Shown here in pieces: positions 42,669 through 50,968 of a DNA stretch of 64,000 bases. Under the pieces are notes generated by a model that saw only the letters and a program-made list of their open reading frames with translations, did not search any database and was not told where the DNA came from. The DNA lies in the NCBI RefSeq assembly GCF_024055795.1, contig NZ_JAMXMY010000009.1, positions 62,001 to 126,000 on the forward strand. Reading direction: 5' to 3'. Source of the stretch: Actinoallomurus purpureus. Its GTDB lineage: Bacteria; Actinomycetota; Actinomycetes; Streptosporangiales; Streptosporangiaceae. How positions within the stretch are numbered: position 1 is the stretch's first letter; every line of letters begins with the position of its first letter. Position numbers and translations under genes: made by a program.

Positions 42669-43856
42669 ATGCGCAAGCTGTATGGACTGCTGATCGCGGC
42701 TGCGGTCGTGGCAGGCGGCTCGATCATGGCCGTCACGCCCACGGCGGAGGCCACCGTCACCACCGCGACCATTCCGTTGCAGGTGGCGAACGGTTCCGGC
42801 CGGACGGATCCCGTCTACCTTTACGTGCTGGGTACCAACCTGGCGACCGGTCAGCAGGGATGGGCGGACGCCGGTGGCGGCTTCCACGCATGGCCGGCGG
42901 GTGGCACGCCGCCGACGGCCGCGCCCGACGCGTCGATCCCGGGACCCGGGAACGGCCAGTCGATCACCATCCAGCTGCCCAAGTTCTCCGGGCGGGTGTA
43001 CTTCTCCTACGGCCAGAAGCTCAAGTTCTTCGTGACGACCGGTGGGCTGGTCCAGCCGGACGTGAACAATCCGTCCGATCCGAACCGCAACATCCTGTTC
43101 AACTGGAGCGAGTACACGCTGAATGACGCCGGCCTGTGGATCAACAGCACGCAGGTCGATATGTTCTCCGCACCGTATGCCGTCGGTGTCAAGAACACGA
43201 GCGGGACAGTGCGCAACACCGGTCATCTCAAGTCCGGCGGTTACCGTGGCTTCTTCAACGCTCTCACCGGACAGCCCGGCGGCTGGGCCAACCTGATCCA
43301 GCGCGACTCGAGCGGCAACATCCTGCGGGCCATATCGCCCGGCCATGGGATCGCCGCCGGAGTGTTGCCGTCGAACGTGATGGACGACTACGTCAACCGG
43401 GTCTGGGCCAAGTACAGCTCGGCGACCCTCACCGTGCAGCCGTTCGCCGACCAGCCCAGCGTCCGGTACTACGGCCGCGTTTCCGGCAACGTCATGAACT
43501 TCACCAACAGCGCCGGCCAGATCGTCACCAGCTTCCAGAAGCCCGACGCGGACAGCATCTTCGGCTGCTACAAGCTGCTGGACGCACCCAACGACCAGGT
43601 CCGCGGCCCGATCTCCCGGACGCTGTGCGCGGGCTTCAACCGCAGCACCCTGCTCACCAGCACCACCCAACCGGACACCAACGCCGCGGACTTCTACCAG
43701 GACGTGGTGACCAACCACTACGCGCGCAAGATCCACGCCCAGATGCAGGACGGCAAGGCGTACGCCTTCGCCTTCGACGACGTGGGCAACTTCGAGTCCC
43801 TCGTCAACGATTCCAACCCGACCACGGCGTACGTGACGCTGGACCCGTTCGACTGA
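42669..43856 (+). CDS. Secreted beta-1,3-glucanase, GH64
   Basis: The protein has 395 residues. The signal peptide ends near AEAT (about 29). The rest matches the GH64 laminaripentaose-producing glucanase fold (IPLQVANGSGRTDPVYLYVL, FFVTTGGLVQPDVNNPSD). The catalytic Glu lies in NWSEYT and the catalytic Asp in NSTQVDMFSAPY. It cleaves beta-1,3-glucan of fungal walls or callose into pentasaccharides. ATG 42669 is preferred over GTG 42663 because AGGAGAGG precedes it by 5 nt. It carries no CBM. It converges with the nucleoside-hydrolase operon. Confidence 0.92.
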   Translation: MRKLYGLLIAAAVVAGGSIMAVTPTAEATVTTATIPLQVANGSGRTDPVYLYVLGTNLATGQQGWADAGGGFHAWPAGGTPPTAAPDASIPGPGNGQSITIQLPKFSGRVYFSYGQKLKFFVTTGGLVQPDVNNPSDPNRNILFNWSEYTLNDAGLWINSTQVDMFSAPYAVGVKNTSGTVRNTGHLKSGGYRGFFNALTGQPGGWANLIQRDSSGNILRAISPGHGIAAGVLPSNVMDDYVNRVWAKYSSATLTVQPFADQPSVRYYGRVSGNVMNFTNSAGQIVTSFQKPDADSIFGCYKLLDAPNDQVRGPISRTLCAGFNRSTLLTSTTQPDTNAADFYQDVVTNHYARKIHAQMQDGKAYAFAFDDVGNFESLVNDSNPTTAYVTLDPFD

Positions 43857-43869
43857 ACCGCGCCGACGT

Positions 43870-43887
43870 GCCGCCCACCCCGGCGGC
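43870..43887. terminator. Hairpin between GH64 and nucleoside hydrolase
   Basis: GCCGCC-CACCCC-GGCGGC is a perfect 6-bp stem in the 58-bp gap between two convergent genes. Confidence 0.45.
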
Positions 43888-43914
43888 CACACCCTAGGGC
43901 GTGCCTGCCAGAGA

Positions 43915-44868
43915 TCACCGCACCTTGGTGTCGAGGTCTTTCAGGCGGCCGACCAGGACCTCCACGAAACGCGGGTGGTCGAACTCCAGCGCTACGTGGG
44001 CGTTGGGCGGATGACCTGTGACGTCGTTCAGGTCCACGATGGTGGTGCCGCGGCTCAGTGTTTCGCCACAGTCGACCGTCACGTAGTGGTGGCTGGTCTC
44101 GACGATGCCCGGGATGATCACCTCGGCGAGCGCGAGGGCGTCGTGCTGGTAGGTGTCGGTCGTGCCGTAGCGGTCCTGGTGGAAGCGGCCGTAGAAGCCG
44201 ACCGAGTCCTCGACGAACCGGGCGACCCGGCCGTCGCCCATGCCGTTCACGTCGCCCACGGTGATGACCGAGCGGTCGGTCACATCCAGACCGATCATGG
44301 TCAGCGGCAGACCGGCGGAGAACACCCGGTGGGCGGCCTCCGGATCGGACCAGATGTTGAACTCCGCCGTCGGCGCTACATTCCCACCGCGCGCGGCACC
44401 GCCCATCACCACCAGGCGGCCGATGCGGGCGGCCGCTTCCGGATGGGTGGCGACCAGCAGCGCGATGTTGGTGAGCGGGCCGATGGCCGCCACCGTCACC
44501 GGCTTCGGCGTCGACAGCAGCCGCTCGGCGAGGAACGTCACCGCGTGCGAGGCCACGGGCGGGACGCTGGGCGCGGGCAGCGGCAGCCCGCCCAGGCCGT
44601 CGGAGCCGTGGACGTACTCGGCGGTCCGCGGCGCCTCGCGGATGAGCGCGCGCGACGCGCCCGCGGCCACCGGGATGTCGGTACGCCCGGCCAGTTCCAG
44701 GATCCGTAGCGCGTTGTCGGTGGTGTTGGCCAGGCTCGTGTTCCCGGCGACGGTCGTGACGCCGATCAGGTCGACCTCGGGGCTGCCGAGCGCCAGCAGG
44801 ATGGCGAGCGCGTCGTCCAGCCCCGGATCGGTGTCGATTATCAGCGGTGTCGGCACTGTGCTCATCAT
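43915..44868 (-). CDS. Inosine-uridine-preferring nucleoside hydrolase family protein
   Basis: The 317-residue protein has the N-terminal calcium-binding cluster IIDTDPGLDDALAI (about 9-22), VTTVAGNTSLANTTDNA, a GGAARGGNVAPTAEFNIWSD segment (about 155-175) and a C-terminal YQHDALALAEVI, all standard for the IU-nucleoside hydrolase fold. It splits the N-glycosidic bond of ribonucleosides or related N-ribosides. ATG 44868 overlaps the binding-protein stop (ATGA); ATG 44865 is also possible. It is the last gene of an operon encoding an NMT1/SsuA-type importer, so it probably processes the imported compound in the cytosol. Confidence 0.9.
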   Translation of the reverse strand: MMSTVPTPLIIDTDPGLDDALAILLALGSPEVDLIGVTTVAGNTSLANTTDNALRILELAGRTDIPVAAGASRALIREAPRTAEYVHGSDGLGGLPLPAPSVPPVASHAVTFLAERLLSTPKPVTVAAIGPLTNIALLVATHPEAAARIGRLVVMGGAARGGNVAPTAEFNIWSDPEAAHRVFSAGLPLTMIGLDVTDRSVITVGDVNGMGDGRVARFVEDSVGFYGRFHQDRYGTTDTYQHDALALAEVIIPGIVETSHHYVTVDCGETLSRGTTIVDLNDVTGHPPNAHVALEFDHPRFVEVLVGRLKDLDTKVR

Positions 44869-45869
44869 CCGATGTACTTGTTGGTGTAGTACGTCGACGG
44901 GGGGAGCGCCTTGTCGAGCTGTCCGGCGGCCACGAGCGCCTGCGTCAGTTGCGTCCACTGGCCGTCGGTGGCCGTGAACAGGCCGGTCGAGCCCTTCAGC
45001 AGCGGGACCGTGGCCTTCCACTCCGCCAGGTCCGTGGCGTAACCGCTCGGCTTGAGCTTGTGGTAGGCCTCATACGCCTTGACCGCGGCGTCGGGGTTCG
45101 CGATGGCCCACTCGGTGGCCTTGGCGGTCGCGGCCAGCCATTTGCGGGCGAGGTCGGGGTTCTTCTGCAGCCACCGGGTGCTGGCCGCGTAGTTCCAGAT
45201 CGGGATGTCGGGGGCGCCCAGGCCGGTCGCCGGCATGGTCTCCGGCTGTGCGCCGGTCTTCTCGGCGTACGAGGGAGGACCGAAGTTCGTGGTGTTCGTG
45301 GCGACGTCGATCTTCCCGGCGATGAGCAGGGGGATGTCGCTGTCGGTCGCGGTGACCTGCTGGATGTCGGTGGCCTTCAGCCCGGCCTTCCGCAGGACGA
45401 CGCCGAGCATCGCCTTGGTCCACGCGTCGTCGAAGACGCCGACCTTCATGCCCTTGAGCGCGGCAGGAGAGGCGAGCTTCGCGCCGGTCTTCGTGAAGAA
45501 TCCCCAGTTGTTGGTCTGCGACAGGTTCGCGATGGAGATCACCGGCAGGCTCTGCTTGGCCGCGAAGACCTGGTCGGTCAGCGTCGTCTCGGCGATGTCG
45601 GCCTGGCCGCTGGCGACGATCTTCACGGAGGAGGAGTTGTCCGGCGGCGGGACGAGCGAGACGTCCAGGCCGGCCGCCTTGTAGAAGCCGTTGCTGATCC
45701 CGACGGTGTAGGGGATCCACGTGATGTCGGCGGCGATCCAGTCCGGAGCCACCTTGACCTTGGTGAGGCCGTCGGCGGTCTTGCCGCTCGAGGCCCCGGC
45801 ACCGCCGCAGGCGGAGGCCAGCCACAGCGGGAGCAACGCGCTCGCCGCGAACCACTTGGAGGTCTTCAT
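44865..45869 (-). CDS. ABC transporter NMT1/THI5/SsuA-type substrate-binding lipoprotein
   Basis: The protein has 334 residues. The signal peptide has a LASAC lipobox with Cys21. The mature part is an NMT1/SsuA-like type 2 binding protein (WIPYTVGISNGFYKAAGLDV, VKIVASGQADIAETTLTDQV, LKGMKVGVFDDAW). Members bind aromatic or sulfonate compounds and the pyrimidine precursors of thiamin or riboflavin. Its position directly before a nucleoside hydrolase suggests a nucleoside or N-riboside-like ligand (inference). It follows the permease gene by 28 nt. Confidence 0.88.
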   Translation of the reverse strand: MKTSKWFAASALLPLWLASACGGAGASSGKTADGLTKVKVAPDWIAADITWIPYTVGISNGFYKAAGLDVSLVPPPDNSSSVKIVASGQADIAETTLTDQVFAAKQSLPVISIANLSQTNNWGFFTKTGAKLASPAALKGMKVGVFDDAWTKAMLGVVLRKAGLKATDIQQVTATDSDIPLLIAGKIDVATNTTNFGPPSYAEKTGAQPETMPATGLGAPDIPIWNYAASTRWLQKNPDLARKWLAATAKATEWAIANPDAAVKAYEAYHKLKPSGYATDLAEWKATVPLLKGSTGLFTATDGQWTQLTQALVAAGQLDKALPPSTYYTNKYIG

Positions 45870-45897
45870 TGATTTCGGCCTTTCCTGTCGACGCCGA

Positions 45898-46674
45898 TTA
45901 TCGGCGGAACCAGCGGCGGGCTGTGCTTCGGGTGCGCCATGGGGTGGCGACGCGTTCGAGGATGGTCATGAGCAGGAAGCCGCCGATGCCGATGGCGGTG
46001 AGCAGCAGAACGTCGGCATAGACGCCGGCGGTGTCCAGGCGTGAGTTCTTCAGCAGGAGGTCCTTGCCGAGGCCGGGCGTGATCGAGGCGGTCCATTCGC
46101 CGATGACCGCACCGGTCACGGCGTATGCGGCGCCGAGTTTCAGCGCTGAGAACAGCGGGCTGAGCGTGGCGGGGAGCCGGATCAGCAGGAAGATCTTCAC
46201 GGGCCCGGCGCCCATGGAACGGGCGAGGTTGACCATGCCCGCGTCGATGCCGCTGAGGCCGTCCAGGACGTTGACGACCACCGGGAAGAACACGATCAGG
46301 CCGACGATGACGAGCTTCGGAGCCAGCCCGTACCCGAGGATGATGACCAGCGGCGCGGCGATCGCGACGATGGGCACGGCCTGGGTGGCGATCAGAATCG
46401 GGTAGAGCACCCGGTGCGCGATCTTCACGTGGGCCATCGCGACGGCCAGCGCGAAGCCGATACCCGCGCCCACCAGGAAGCCGATGGCCGACTCGTACAG
46501 GGTCTGAGCCGCGAGGCTGCGGATGTTCGTCCAGTCGTCCCCCAGCGCGGACCACGTCTGGGAGGGGCTGGGCAGCACGTACGCGGGAACCTTGAAGACG
46601 GACACGGCGAGTTGCCACACCGCGGCGACGAGCAGGACGGCGAACAGCGGGGTCGCCAGGCGCACGGCCTTCAT
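45898..46674 (-). CDS. ABC transporter permease (SsuC/TauC/ThiX type)
   Basis: The 258-residue protein has five to six membrane helices and the cytoplasmic loop LDGLSGIDAGMVNLARSMGAG, which corresponds to the EAA region of the SsuC/TauC family. The ATG at 46674 follows the ATPase stop directly (TGAATG). It pairs with the ATPase at 46675 and the binding protein at 44865. Confidence 0.9.
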   Translation of the reverse strand: MKAVRLATPLFAVLLVAAVWQLAVSVFKVPAYVLPSPSQTWSALGDDWTNIRSLAAQTLYESAIGFLVGAGIGFALAVAMAHVKIAHRVLYPILIATQAVPIVAIAAPLVIILGYGLAPKLVIVGLIVFFPVVVNVLDGLSGIDAGMVNLARSMGAGPVKIFLLIRLPATLSPLFSALKLGAAYAVTGAVIGEWTASITPGLGKDLLLKNSRLDTAGVYADVLLLTAIGIGGFLLMTILERVATPWRTRSTARRWFRR

Positions 46675-47433
46675 TCAGCCCTCCATGTGGTGGTAGAGAC
46701 CGGCGAGGACCTGGCTCTTCAGCTCCATGAAGTCCGGAGTGAGCAGAGTGTCCACCGTGCGCGGCCTGGGCAGGCCGACGTCGTGGATCGCCTGGATGCG
46801 GCCGGGCCTGGGTGACATGACCACGACCCGGTCCGCCAGGAAGACCGCCTCGTCCACGTCGTGCGTGATGAACAGGACCGTGCGTCCCGAGTCGGCCCAC
46901 ACCTGGAGCAGCCACTGCTGCATCTCCAGCCGGGTCTGCGCGTCGAGGGCGCCGAACGGCTCGTCGAGCAGCAGTACGTCCTTGTGGAAGGCGAGGGTGC
47001 GCATGAGCGCGACGCGCTGCCGCATACCGCCGGACAGGGCATGCGGGTAGTGGTCGACGAAGTCGCCGAGGCCGTACCGGCGGGCGAGTTCACGGGCGTC
47101 GGCGCGGTCGGCATTGGTGGCTCGGCCGGTGAGGGCGGCGCCGAGCACGATGTTGCCGGTGACCGTACGCCAGGGGACGAGCAGGTCCTTCTGGAACATG
47201 TAGCCGACATGGCCGGGACGACCGCTGATGTCCTGGCCGTCCATGAGCACCCGGCCACTCGTCGGCCGTTGGAGGCCTGCGACCACGTTCATCAGCGTGG
47301 TCTTGCCGCAGCCCGATGGACCGACGAAGGTGATGAACTCCCCGTTCTTCACCTCGAGGCCCGTCTCGGCCAGCGCGAGTGCCTCTCCGAACCTGACCTC
47401 GACGCCGTCGATGGTGAGTTTGGTGTCCGTCAT
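46675..47433 (-). CDS. ABC transporter ATP-binding protein (SsuB/TauB type)
   Basis: The 252-residue protein has Walker A GPSGCGKTT (about 39-47), Q-loop YMFQKDLL, signature LSGGMRQRVA, Walker B VLLLDEPFGALD and H-loop FITHDVDEA, so all ATPase motifs are intact. It is the first gene of the four-gene operon ATPase-permease-binding protein-nucleoside hydrolase. The MarR gene lies divergently upstream, with a shared operator candidate at 47571-47591. Confidence 0.93.
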   Translation of the reverse strand: MTDTKLTIDGVEVRFGEALALAETGLEVKNGEFITFVGPSGCGKTTLMNVVAGLQRPTSGRVLMDGQDISGRPGHVGYMFQKDLLVPWRTVTGNIVLGAALTGRATNADRADARELARRYGLGDFVDHYPHALSGGMRQRVALMRTLAFHKDVLLLDEPFGALDAQTRLEMQQWLLQVWADSGRTVLFITHDVDEAVFLADRVVVMSPRPGRIQAIHDVGLPRPRTVDTLLTPDFMELKSQVLAGLYHHMEG

Positions 47434-47570
47434 GGTGTCCTTCCGCGCGCAACACGCGTTGTGCTGTCACCGTCACAACAGGAACGGAAGTCTTCGCGGC
47501 CGTACGCCGGGCGTTCCGACAACAACACGCCTCCCGTACCGTCGAAAGTCCGGGCTGCATCCGTGGGGGG

Positions 47571-47591
47571 TAATCCGAACACGGACTATCT
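47571..47591 (+). promoter_or_regulatory. Candidate MarR operator, copy 1
   Basis: This 21-bp sequence is repeated perfectly in inverted orientation at 48336-48356. On the minus strand its core reads TAGTCCG-TGTT-CGGATTA, a near-perfect 7-4-7 palindrome. It sits in the 365-bp gap between the importer operon (start 47433) and the MarR gene (start 47799), well placed to control both. Confidence 0.6.
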
Positions 47592-47798
47592 GAAAAAGCA
47601 AGCGTTCGAACCGTATCCAACCCGGCTGAAACATCGCGAAACGTCGGCCCTCGGCGAGCTCTGCCTGCGGCCGGCGTGTGAGCAGGCCCCGGCTTCATGT
47701 TCCGTCCCCGGATCGCGGTCTCAGCGGCGGTGCGGAACCGGCTCGGCTTTGAGATCAGCCGAGGCGTCGCACCATGGAGGCCGTGGCAAGGTAGAAGC

Positions 47799-48278
47799 AT
47801 GACAGCCGATGCCGAGCGGGAGCGGGAGGCGGTCACGACGCCTGCCGCGCTGATGGCCGCCCCCGGATACCTGGCCCGGCGGATCTACCAGTCGTACGTC
47901 GCGCTCTGGACGCGGGTCGTGGACCCGGTGCTGACCGGCCCGCAGTTCGCGGTGCTGACCGCGGTCGACAGCCATCCGGGGGTGGATCAGGGGTCGCTGG
48001 CATCGTCGGTCGCGCTGGACCGGTCCACGATGACCGACGTGGTGCGCCGGATGGAAGAAGCCGGCCTGATCGTCCGGCAGACGGCTTTGCATGACGGGCG
48101 GCGCAAGCTGCTCTATCTGACCGAGGAGGGCGCGCGGCGGCTGGCCGAGGTGAACCGGCTGGTCCGTGCGCTGGACGAGGAGTTGCTGCGCGGTTACGAG
48201 GGGGCCGAGCGCGACCGGATCATGCGGGAGCTCACGAGGCTGGCCGGTCACTGGGAGGGCCTGCTCGAGGACCGCTGA
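47799..48278 (+). CDS. MarR-family transcriptional regulator
   Basis: The 159-residue winged-helix regulator contains TGPQFAVLTAVDSHPGVDQ, a recognition helix ALDRSTMTDVVRRMEEAGLI and a wing with DGRRKLLYLTEEG. ATG 47799 has AAGGTAGAAG upstream. It is divergent from the ABC-nucleoside hydrolase operon and probably represses it, releasing in response to the imported compound. The gene is flanked on both sides by a perfect 21-bp inverted repeat containing a palindrome. Confidence 0.9.
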   Translation: MTADAEREREAVTTPAALMAAPGYLARRIYQSYVALWTRVVDPVLTGPQFAVLTAVDSHPGVDQGSLASSVALDRSTMTDVVRRMEEAGLIVRQTALHDGRRKLLYLTEEGARRLAEVNRLVRALDEELLRGYEGAERDRIMRELTRLAGHWEGLLEDR

Positions 48279-48335
48279 CGGACGTTCGTTCCGCGTTTCG
48301 TCTTGCTACATCTCGCTTCAGCTCCATGCCTTCCG

Positions 48336-48356
48336 AGATAGTCCGTGTTCGGATTA
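48336..48356 (-). promoter_or_regulatory. Candidate MarR operator, copy 2 (inverted)
   Basis: This is the exact reverse complement of 47571-47591, located 58 bp after the MarR stop. It lies next to a decayed CBM32-type gene end rather than an intact promoter, so either a lost target gene stood here or the pair once bounded a mobile segment. Confidence 0.55.
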
Positions 48357-48405
48357 GTTCTCGCGGGCGCAGGTCCGCGCTTCCGTCGACACGGAACGCT
48401 TGCCG

Positions 48406-48560
48406 TCAGGAGAATCCGTATTTAGTGGCGCGTACTTCGCCGAGCATGCGCACGTACCGTGCGGTCACGGCCGGGAAGTCGATGGAATCCCATCCGCCAG
48501 TGCCGCCGGTGGTGGCGGAATCGTGGCTGTCGACGTTGAGGCCAGTCGGAGACGGTAATG
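48406..48560 (-). pseudogene. F5/8 type C (discoidin/CBM32) domain remnant
   Basis: On the minus strand, about 50 codons read GLNVDSHDSATTGGTGGWDS and then ARYVRMLGEVRATKYGFS before a TGA at 48406-48408. This matches the C-terminal half of a discoidin-like sugar-binding domain, in which ATxYGYSLWEFEV would normally follow. No start or catalytic domain is visible upstream. It is therefore the remains of a secreted glycosidase or binding protein. Confidence 0.55.
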
Positions 48561-48879
48561 GTCGGGCCGTAATTGACTATTTGATGCCCTGATGTCGCAG
48601 ACCCTTATCCTCGGGCCCCGGCAAAGTAATATCACGGTGATATCCCGCCTTGGGATAGACCGGCTTCAGTCCAGTAGTATCGGCGGATGAGCTCGGCGCG
48701 TGCAAATCCTCAAGATCGCCACGGGATTCGGTCGGCTCAGCCGGAGTCACATCAAGATCATCCCACAGATAACACCCACTAACAAAGTCCTACAGGAACC
48801 GACCGGAAATGCCCGGCTCGCGTAAAGAAAACGTCAAGAACGGGATTCGGATCGCTCATTCGGCGGCACCGGAGAACTC
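48561..48879. other. Non-coding stretch with palindrome
   Basis: No gene is supported. The stretch is less G/C-rich than its surroundings and contains the palindrome at 48629-48643. Confidence 0.4.
48629..48643. promoter_or_regulatory. 15-bp palindrome ATATCACGGTGATAT
   Basis: Perfect 7-bp arms (ATATCAC/GTGATAT) surround a single G. It is AT-rich and operator-like, but about 240 bp from the nearest coding end, so the target is unknown. Confidence 0.4.
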
Positions 48880-49365
48880 CTAATCGGTCGTGATGCGCCC
48901 GTTGACCATCCAGTTCGGTCCCGGTATCTCCAGCAGTCGGATGTCGGCGTCGGGCAGATTGAGTCGTTCGTGCAGGGTCATGAGCAGCAAGTGACGGCTC
49001 GGGGCGATCAGGCCCTCGCACACTTCCACATCGATCATCAGGTATCCGTTGGAGCGCGGGACCTCGATGTTCTCGGCGGGGAGCGGAACGTAGCGCTGGT
49101 ATGGCCGATAGGTCTCGTCGTCGGCCTTGCCGAAGAATTCCACCAGGCAGGAATGGATGGCCACCGACAACGGCTCGCGAACCTCCGTGAGCGCCGACGC
49201 CTCGCCAAAGACGATCACCCTGGGTGGCACCTCGAGTGAGGCGCGCGCGGCGCGTGTCTTCGCTCTGATCGCCCGGATGTTGCGCGAGCCCGCAATGTAG
49301 AGGACTGCCATCCAGGTGACGACGAGAAGGATTTCGAGCGCGTAGATCGGCCAGTCGTTGCCCAT
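48880..49365 (-). CDS. Hypothetical membrane-anchored protein next to WXG100-like genes
   Basis: The protein has 161 residues. One N-terminal membrane segment (IYALEILLVVTWMAVLYIAG, about 7-26) is followed by a basic stretch and a ~125-residue cytoplasmic-type domain with no family I recognise. It diverges from the WXG100-like gene at 49469 across about 100 bp that include an AT-rich promoter-like segment. The context suggests an accessory to that cluster, but the function is unknown. Confidence 0.6.
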   Translation of the reverse strand: MGNDWPIYALEILLVVTWMAVLYIAGSRNIRAIRAKTRAARASLEVPPRVIVFGEASALTEVREPLSVAIHSCLVEFFGKADDETYRPYQRYVPLPAENIEVPRSNGYLMIDVEVCEGLIAPSRHLLLMTLHERLNLPDADIRLLEIPGPNWMVNGRITTD

Positions 49366-49468
49366 TCACTGCTCCCGGTCGAGGAGATGTACGCAAAATA
49401 CTTTACTGTTAATCTTGTTGCAGTCGAGCTTGTGCCCGTTGAGGGGGTCGTGTGAACGGGGGAGCATC

Positions 49469-50569
49469 ATGGGTCTGACAGTTGATGTGGTCGGTCTGCG
49501 CGAGGCGGCCGATACTTATGTCAAGTATGGCGATGAGTTCAAGACCCAGGTTCAGCCGGGCGTCGTGCAGGGTTCACTTCCCTGGACGGCCTTTCCGCTG
49601 GTGGACATGGGTTTCAAGGACGCCTACTCACAGGCGTGGGAGGCGCTGGATCTCTCTACGCATGCGCTGGGCGACGTGCTGACGACCATCGGCCTGGCGC
49701 TGACCCGGGTGGCGAACCACTACCAGAACATGGAGGCGGAGAACACCAAACTGTTCGGGGGCAAGCCGATCACCGCTCCTTCGTCGCCGCTCGCCCATTC
49801 CATGAACACGGCGCCGAGCGGCGGCCAGATCGTATCCGGCGCCGTCGTGGGTGGCGGCGCGGTCGCCTCGGTCGTCTTCTCGTCGATGGGGTTACTCCAG
49901 GCATCATTACCGTTCGGTGTCTCGTTCATCGTGATCGAGGGTTCCCTGATCAGTGCGGCGGTGCTGAACCTCCGTGATCCCGTGCCGTTCTTCACCGCCG
50001 CTGAAGGCTGGGGTGACGTCCGCGGCGTGCTCAACGTGGCGGCGGCCAAGGTCCCGCAGCTCATGAACAACGTCGTCTATCGCGGCAAGTGGGAAGGGGA
50101 CGGCAAGGACGCCTTCTACGCCTGCATCAACAACGACATAGGTCCGGCGATGGCGGCGATGAAGGACCTCAACAACGACATGCAGATCGCCTGCCGCGAC
50201 GCCGCTATCGCGCTGGGTCTTTCGGTGATCAGCTATGTCGCCGGCACCGTCACCGCGGCGACGATCTGCGAGACCGCCAACGCGGCGGGGGCCACCGGGG
50301 TAGGGGCCCCCGCCGCGGCCACGACCGTGAACATCACCCTCGCCTCATGGATCACCTTCGCCTCGGAACTCTTCGTGGACCTCGCCACGGTGGTCGGCGG
50401 CTTGGTCCTGGCGGCCTCCACGATCAGTCAGGGCTATGACACGCTCAAAGCGTTCCTCGGCACCAAGGGCAACACGCTCGAGGCGGGGTCGATCAGCCTC
50501 CGGTCCTCGGAACTCCAAACCATGCAGGACTGGGAGCATGGCTGGAAGGACCCGGGGATGCAGAAATGA
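49469..50569 (+). CDS. WXG100-like membrane protein (type VII secretion associated)
   Basis: The protein has 366 residues. Residues about 1-95 form an ESAT-6-like helical region (VGLREAADTYVKYGDEFKTQ, ALGDVLTTIGLALTRVANHY). Hydrophobic segments occur near 125-175 and 255-320. Between them lies a second helical hairpin with a W-x-G-type turn (KWEGDGKDAFYACINND, about 206-222). It ends in a soluble tail, MQDWEHGWKDPGMQK. ATG 49469 has GGGGGAG upstream. It overlaps the YbaB-like gene by ATGA, forming a three-gene operon. It may be a secreted or membrane-inserted T7SS substrate; no EccC ATPase is visible nearby. Confidence 0.65.
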   Translation: MGLTVDVVGLREAADTYVKYGDEFKTQVQPGVVQGSLPWTAFPLVDMGFKDAYSQAWEALDLSTHALGDVLTTIGLALTRVANHYQNMEAENTKLFGGKPITAPSSPLAHSMNTAPSGGQIVSGAVVGGGAVASVVFSSMGLLQASLPFGVSFIVIEGSLISAAVLNLRDPVPFFTAAEGWGDVRGVLNVAAAKVPQLMNNVVYRGKWEGDGKDAFYACINNDIGPAMAAMKDLNNDMQIACRDAAIALGLSVISYVAGTVTAATICETANAAGATGVGAPAAATTVNITLASWITFASELFVDLATVVGGLVLAASTISQGYDTLKAFLGTKGNTLEAGSISLRSSELQTMQDWEHGWKDPGMQK

Positions 50570-50955
50570 CATCAGAGTTCGCCGATCTGCGCGCCATCCT
50601 TGAACAGTACGCGAGGGGCTCGGACGAGATCGGGTTCCGGCGCATCGCCGAGCGAGTCCGCGCCATGCAGGAACGACTGCAGGCGGTGCTCGCCGAGACG
50701 GTGTCCGCGACGGACGCCAGCGGCACCGTGACGGCGACGGTAACGCTGGGCTCACAGATCAAGTCGGTCCACATCTCGCCCCTGGCCCTGCGCCAGATGA
50801 ACACCGGTGCTCTCGGCCGGGCCTGCCTGGAGGCGATCACCACCGGTCGCAAGGCGGCCGCGGATGCCCTGTCCACGCGGATGGAGGAACTGTCCGGCCC
50901 CGCCTCACCCGATGACCTGAACACGGTCTTGCGGATGCTCGACCAGTTCAGATGA
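50566..50955 (+). CDS. YbaB/EbfC-family protein
   Basis: The 129-residue protein has a coiled N-terminus (RVRAMQERLQAVLAETVSAT) and the YbaB beta-core (GTVTATVTLGSQIKSVHISP), followed by a C-terminal helix. YbaB-like proteins in actinomycetes are frequent companions of WXG100 genes. Translation is coupled to the preceding WXG100-like gene (ATGA), and the next YbaB-like gene follows 13 nt later. DNA binding is known for classical YbaB; whether this one binds DNA or acts as a T7SS chaperone is unknown. Confidence 0.75.
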   Translation: MTSEFADLRAILEQYARGSDEIGFRRIAERVRAMQERLQAVLAETVSATDASGTVTATVTLGSQIKSVHISPLALRQMNTGALGRACLEAITTGRKAAADALSTRMEELSGPASPDDLNTVLRMLDQFR

Positions 50956-50968
50956 CGGAAGGGAACCG

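Noticed and set aside
47571-48356. Insertion sequence containing the MarR gene
   Set aside because: The 21-bp inverted repeats are perfect, but there is no transposase and no flanking target duplication, and the repeats contain an operator-like palindrome. A regulatory role is preferred.
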